Assembly: GCF_011397635.1 (NCBI RefSeq)
Contig: NC_064771.1
Span: forward strand, 14,447,379-14,511,378
Length of the DNA stretch: 64,000 bases
Direction: 5' to 3'
Origin: Epinephelus fuscoguttatus
Lineage: Eukaryota; Chordata; Actinopteri; Perciformes; Serranidae
This document shows positions 59,533-64,000 of this stretch, piece by piece (position 1 is the first letter of the stretch; each line of letters starts with the position of its first letter). The notes beneath the pieces were generated by a model. It had not been told where the DNA came from. It saw only the letters and a list, made by a program, of their open reading frames with translations, and did no database searches. Both the position numbers and the translations under genes were made by a program.

Positions 59533-61202
59533 ACATTAGCAGTGTGTCCACATCCTTGTCGTTATTTTCTCAAGAGTTCCTACAGTTATTCTCTGCCACC
59601 ACCAGCACCACTCCACTCCAGCCCTCTCCTTGGCATACCACCCTCCGCCTGGCTCCCTCTTCAGATGGTAATAGCTGGAGCTGACCTGCAGTAAACTCTC
59701 TCTGGAGGCCCATGGGCCCCACACCAGGGGCTTCCCCATTGGTCGTCTGGAATCGCCTCATCCCACAACATGGCCCCTCACATTCAGCCTCAGTCGCTGG
59801 AGCGTTTTCCCGGTCAAAAAGAAAAAGAGGGGCGTGTGTTGGACAGTAGACTGGAATACACCAGCGTACAGGAGCCCTGTTTGTCTCAACATGTGCTGTT
59901 TTTAAATGAGACCTCACCGTCTCTTTAAAGTCGTGCTGCACTAAAGAGCTGGTGGATTTCTCTTGAACAGGTAAATGGATGCTTTTATATATTTAAGGTA
60001 GTCACTGAAGGAAAAATCTTTAAAAATTTTATAAGTGTGTTCTGTTTTTTTTAGGATAAAAATATATTAAAACGTGATTTGGAGAACAAATCTTGTTCTA
60101 CTTGTACAGTAGCTGAGGCACCATGTGCTGCTTGTTAGTGTAAGCTTGCGTGTGTGTGAGAGAACGTGCTCCCAGAACTGCTGCAAGACACATGTTGATA
60201 GTTTAACAGTGATCTGGACAAAAATCAAAAAACGACTTCTAAAAATCAAGTTTCTGCATGTTCTCCCACTAAAAAAAAGATTGATTAAACATGTCAGAGG
60301 TCATATTTTGGTAAGCATTGCTTAAACCCTAATATTAATGCGTTTGCTGCAGAGGCCTGAGCGTGTGGAGCAGTTGGACTTGCAAGAATCGGTTCACCAC
60401 AGAGCAGAAATCCAGAGGATCCACTCTACCTCCACCTTGTTGTCTATGATTCCCCTCTCCACAAGCAGCTAGCACACCCTGGTGGTTGGGCCACGGAGCA
60501 TGATCACCCACATGTCAGAGGTCGAATTAAGTGGAGGAGGATCTGGGATGATGATCATCGTGCTACAACTGGAACCATCAATGAACCTGGATAAACAGTT
60601 GCTTCTATTACTAAAAACACTGCATCTGCCAACTGTACCAAGTGAGAGTGGAACGTTGTCCAGAGCTGTGGTGCATTGTAGTTGCATTGCATGTAATGCT
60701 GACGAAGTGCAATGGATCTGCTTTGCAACACAGAACTTGGTCACACAGCAACTCAACCATGAGCACCAACGAATTTGATCAAAGCATAATCCGTTATTGT
60801 ACAACTGACATTCATCACTTGATATAACAAATAATTAAAATTAGAATTGTAATTTGAAGCAATGAATGATAATACAAGATAATTTTGGGCACTGTTAATG
60901 GTTTTAATTAGTTGAAAATGGAGAAGTGTGTGATGGCATTCAAAAAAAGAAAGTGGCATTTGGTTGGTGCCTGGGAACCTCTATAATTCATATAATTTAT
61001 AAACATACAGATCATTTAAAAGTGTTTGAATTGTTTGGAGCTTCTTTGTCTGGTTTAAAATATTCTGATATGTTTCACACCTGTAACCAGGATGCATTTT
61101 GTTTTACACTGTAAGGGAGTTCAGTGGCATGTTTTTTCCAGTTTGATGCTGTCACAGTCTGTTGTTTTCCAGCACTGTCTACTGTATATCTTGTACCATT
61201 TT
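59533..61202. other. Downstream intergenic stretch
   Basis: No gene recognised. A Pro/Ser-coding open frame at about 59575-59690 and overlapping frames at 60470-60800 have no recognisable motif and no clear splice context. Confidence 0.5.
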
Positions 61203-61247
61203 CAGTGGTGGAAAGTAACTAAATACAGTTACTCGAGTACTGTACTG

Positions 61248-61767
61248 AAAGGAATACTTCCGCTAATCTCTCATGCCTCCATGAAAAATGGTGACCATAT
61301 TGATTTATTGATTGATTGAGGACCATGCTTAACAACAGCAAAGCTATATCATAACGTCCGTTTGCAAACTCTCACATCATGCAGTCAGTATGATCCAAGT
61401 CTCATTTATCCAGTTGGACGCTCAGAACCTCCCAAAGACTTCACTTAAAAAAATTTTATTGAGGTCGGGTTCTGAAGATAACAGAGAAAAGTTTCAGTTT
61501 TATTGTAAATAGTAAGATTTTGGTGAAAATGCTTGTCTTGGGGAAGTACTGAGCATATGACTGGATAAATGAGACTTGTTGAGGATTATACTGCACAAGT
61601 TGCGTGAGACATGGAAAACAATCAGAATTTTCAATAAACCATTATGTACGCCATTTTCCATGGAGGCATGCGAGAAAAACAAAAGACGTTTTCTTCAAAA
61701 ATGTAAGTTAACAAGGCACGACTAACTGATTTACAAATGGTCATTTTGTGGGTGAACAATTCCTTTA
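61248..61767. mobile_element. TTAA-type miniature element inserted in the older hAT
   Basis: Ends pair as AAAGGAATACTTCCGC and AAAGGAATTGTTCACCC (read back). Longer inner inverted blocks follow: CATGCCTCCATG near 61273 and 61665, and AAGTCTCATTTATCCAGT near 61398 with its reverse near 61562. It sits at a TTAA-like site (CTGA left, TTAA right). The common teleost consensus starts TTAAAGGAATAGTTCACCC, so a TTAA target, as in piggyBac-type elements, is likely. Confidence 0.6.
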
Positions 61768-62294
61768 AGAACATTTTTTTTGTATTTCCATTTTCTGTAA
61801 CTTTACACTTCTGCTCCACTACAGAGGAAATTATTGTACTTTTGACTTACATTTATTTGCTAACTTTATTTACTAGTTATATGCAGATTCATGTTGTTAA
61901 TACAAAATACATTTATTATTACTGTTGTTATAATTATGAAGTAATATTAATATTAATATTATTATGTACTAATTTCCAGGGGTAAACTCACAAGCTACCC
62001 AGCAATATATATAATATTAACAGCTTATCTTCACCAACTGTTGATGAACACACAAATGCATCAATAATTATAATATGATTATATATCATACATGGTTTTG
62101 AAATGGACCATTCTGCATAATGGGCTGGGGTGTAAATATAAACAGCGCAGGCAGTGTGGTTGCACTGGGGCCCGTGAGGTGGGGGGCCCATAGAGAGAGT
62201 GGGCCCTCTAACAATGTGTTGGGTGGGGAATGGGCCCTTATGAGTGATTGCCACCTTGGAAATATGCCTGTTTTCAAATAAGTACTCTCATTAA

Positions 62295-62683
62295 AACTGA
62301 TGACATCACACATTATGATTGGCTTTATGGCAGTCACAAATCCTGATTGGTTGTAGCCATGGTTGTGGCTGGAAGTTTCAGGAAATGGTTGTAACGTTAG
62401 AGAGTTTGAGGAGAGAAATAAACATAATAAATCGAAAGTTTTCTCTTCAGCTGGATGCTGAATGAAGTATTATTACATTAATCTGACAAGCGGCAAACAT
62501 TAAAGAGATCGGCTCGGTTTGGATTAGCCTTCTTTTAAGTTAGCATTAAGCTAACAGCTAGCGGCTAATAATAAAACGGCTAAAAAGAAGAGAAATGCAT
62601 AAGAAACATACACAAGAAATTACTGTTCGATCGGCTCGGGGTCGGAGGGCGTCTCACAAATCAATGTTCAGTGTTTCACAAAT
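62295..62683 (+). repeat. Left arm of long inverted repeat
   Basis: Pairs with 62865-63244 from AACTGATGACATCA through GGTTGTAGCCATGGTTGTGG to GTCTCACAAATCAATGT. It has a unique stretch of about 50 bases (around TTCAGCTGGATGCTGAATGA) missing from the right arm. Confidence 0.85.
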
Positions 62684-62864
62684 ATGTAAACATATTTGAC
62701 AGCATAACAGCATTGCTCCAAGGGTCAGTGCAGCCAGTATTCAGGGTCCCAAAACAAAGAAAGACAGAACATAAAGTTAGTTACAATGACATGCTGTTAT
62801 GTTTATTTATTTTTCACACTGTATACAGATAGCCTGCACATAGCGTATGATACACTAACCCTGG

Positions 62865-63244
62865 ATTTGTGAAACATTGTACATTGATTTGTGAGACGCC
62901 CTCCGACCCCGAACCGATCTTACAGTAATTTCTTATGTTTCTTATGCATTTCTCTTCTTTTTAGCCGTTTTATTATTAGCCGCTAGCCATTAGCTTAATG
63001 CTAACTTAAAAGAAGGCTAATCCGAACCGAACCAATCTCGTAAGAAGGCTAATCCGAACCGAGCCGATCTCGTTAATGTTTCGTTTGTTTGTTTGTTAAA
63101 CTTTCGATTTATTATTTTTATTTCTCTCCTCAAACTCTCTAACGTTACAACCATTTCCTGAAACTTCCAGCCACAACCATGGCTACAACCAATCAGGATT
63201 TGTGACTGCCATAAAGCCAATCATAATGCATGACATCATCAGTT
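62865..63244 (-). repeat. Right arm of long inverted repeat
   Basis: Reverse complement of the left arm with few mismatches. It carries a short tandem duplication near 63010-63075 (AAGAAGGCTAATCCGAACCG twice) that the left arm has once. Confidence 0.85.
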
Positions 63245-63615
63245 AGCGCGGGACCCTGGATAAATCTGGCAGCCCGGACACATTCGGTATTTACAACGGC
63301 ACTGATAATGGGTACTTTTACTTATGTTTTATTTAAGTCATGTTTTGATGCTAATACTTGTGTACCTTTGCTGAAGTAAACTTTGAATGCAGGACTTCTA
63401 CTTGTCAATGGTGCTGCTACTTTTAAAGCAAAATGGTCTGAGCACCTCTTCCCCTGCTGCCATTTTTAAGCTTAAAACCTTTTTACATAATGAGACTTTT
63501 TCATTGGCTTAACCGGTTCAATATGTCAGTACTTGAGCCTGCTGTATTAGATAACATTATATGTATTGCAAGGTGTTACTGATATCAAACAGGGGGTCCA
63601 AAGGTCAAATCGTGA

Positions 63616-63638
63616 CCCCCCCCCCCCCCCCCTCCCCC
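63616..63638. repeat. Poly-C tract
   Basis: Seventeen C, one T, five C. Such a run is prone to length error in sequencing. Confidence 0.9.
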
Positions 63639-63639
63639 A

Positions 63640-64000
63640 GTGTAAGAAATATTTAACACCTTTCCTTGAAACTTTACCTCCACTCAAGTGTTTACCAAAT
63701 GAGACCTGACAAATTTAAACAGATATCTGGCAGATTTCTGAGTTGTATTTTCATTTAAATGTCAAGCCCTTTCCTTTATTAAATTCCTCATTTTCCATTT
63801 TCTCTCTCTGGAAACAAAACCCTTCTGGTATTCCTGGCAGGGACGTCCCTCTAACAGCCGAAGTGTAAACACGTCCGCCTGCTGCCATTGATTGACATGC
63901 TGTGTTGATTTCTCATTACTAACACACTCACACACACACTTGAAGCCATTTAAAAATAATAGCATATTCCAGCCTTAAAGTGCACACTGGCTGCACACCT
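63640..64000. other. Window end, nothing recognised
   Basis: AT-rich sequence with a short CA-rich patch near 63930; no gene or bounded repeat seen. Confidence 0.5.

Larger units (their letters stand above)
62125..63304. mobile_element. hAT-like element with giant internal inverted repeat
   Basis: A perfect 8-bp duplication, ATAATGGG, flanks this 1,180-bp insert (62117-62124 and 63305-63312). It interrupts the older hAT exactly. Ends are CTGGGGTGTAAATA and, read back, CAGTGCCGTTGTAAATA, so only short similar termini. The interior is a long inverted repeat: 62295-62683 against 62865-63244, nearly identical, with a 181-bp loop. No transposase frame. Confidence 0.75.
61203..63459. mobile_element. 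Old hAT-type element, now interrupted twice
   Basis: Three separated pieces follow one common teleost element in order. Piece one is 61203-61247 (CAGTGGTGGAAAGTAACTAA, ACTCGAGTACTGTACT). Piece two is 61768-62116 (TGTATTTCCATTTTCTGTAA, CTTCTGCTCCACTACAGAGG, GAAATGGACCATTCTGCATA). Piece three is 63313-63459 (TACTTTTACTTATG, GAATGCAGGACTTCTACTTG, GAGCACCTCTTCCCCTGCTG). The left start is CAGTGGTGGAAAG and the right end reads back CAGCAGGGGAAGAGG. CCATTTT flanks both sides (61196-61202 and 63460-63466), close to the 8-bp hAT duplication. Without the two inserts it would be about 0.54 kb and non-coding. Confidence 0.75.

Noticed and set aside
60469-60804. Overlapping 98- and 111-codon frames on both strands downstream of tom1l2
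   Set aside because: No motif, no splice context and no start context support either strand.

Overview
The window is nuclear DNA from a ray-finned fish, probably a spiny-rayed teleost. The evidence is multi-exon genes with GT-AG introns, the vertebrate block gid4 - atpaf2 - tom1l2 in its known order, and many teleost-type interspersed repeats (hAT and PIF/Harbinger miniatures, a tRNA-headed SINE, a LINE 3' end, a solo LTR). Nothing looks bacterial or viral beyond transposon fossils. There is no CRISPR array, rRNA or convincing tRNA gene.

Left third (1-20,122): a rearranged NADPH-oxidase-organizer locus. A unit of about 5.8 kb carrying an eight-exon noxo1 gene (PX, two SH3 domains, Ser-rich tail) is present twice head to tail (1-5,862 and 5,863-11,654). 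A partial third unit without the gene follows (11,655 to about 13,535), and then an inverted, more diverged 3.6 kb copy (about 16,495-20,122). Only the inverted copy reads through without interruption (504 codons). Copy A has one 2-base deletion in exon 5. Copy B has several indels in exons 5 and 8. Position 1 already lies inside the array, so more copies may exist to the left. A SINE in the partial unit has its empty site preserved in both full units, and a 606-bp solo LTR with a perfect 5-bp target duplication lies between the direct and inverted copies.

Middle (20,123-32,658): about 12.5 kb of repeat-rich DNA with no supported host gene. It holds a LINE 3' end, a pair of diverged direct repeats, a widespread teleost repeat split by a later insertion, a Harbinger-like element with a transposase scrap, a BED zinc-finger fragment and a hAT-type element.

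Right half (32,659-64,000): gid4 on the minus strand (CTLH E3 ligase substrate receptor) and atpaf2 on the plus strand (mitochondrial F1-ATPase assembly factor) are divergent and share a 663-bp promoter interval with CCAAT boxes and a ZNF143-like motif. tom1l2 (VHS-GAT endosomal adaptor, 15 coding exons, one GC-AG intron) follows 1.1 kb after atpaf2, leaving no room for drc3, which sits between these genes in human. The last 3 kb hold a three-part transposon nest: an old hAT-type element (61,203-63,459) interrupted first by a TTAA-type miniature element and then by a 1.18 kb hAT-like element whose interior is a near-perfect 0.38 kb inverted repeat. The four host gene families act in unrelated processes (ROS production, protein degradation, ATP synthase assembly, endosomal sorting), so the layout reflects synteny, not a pathway cluster.
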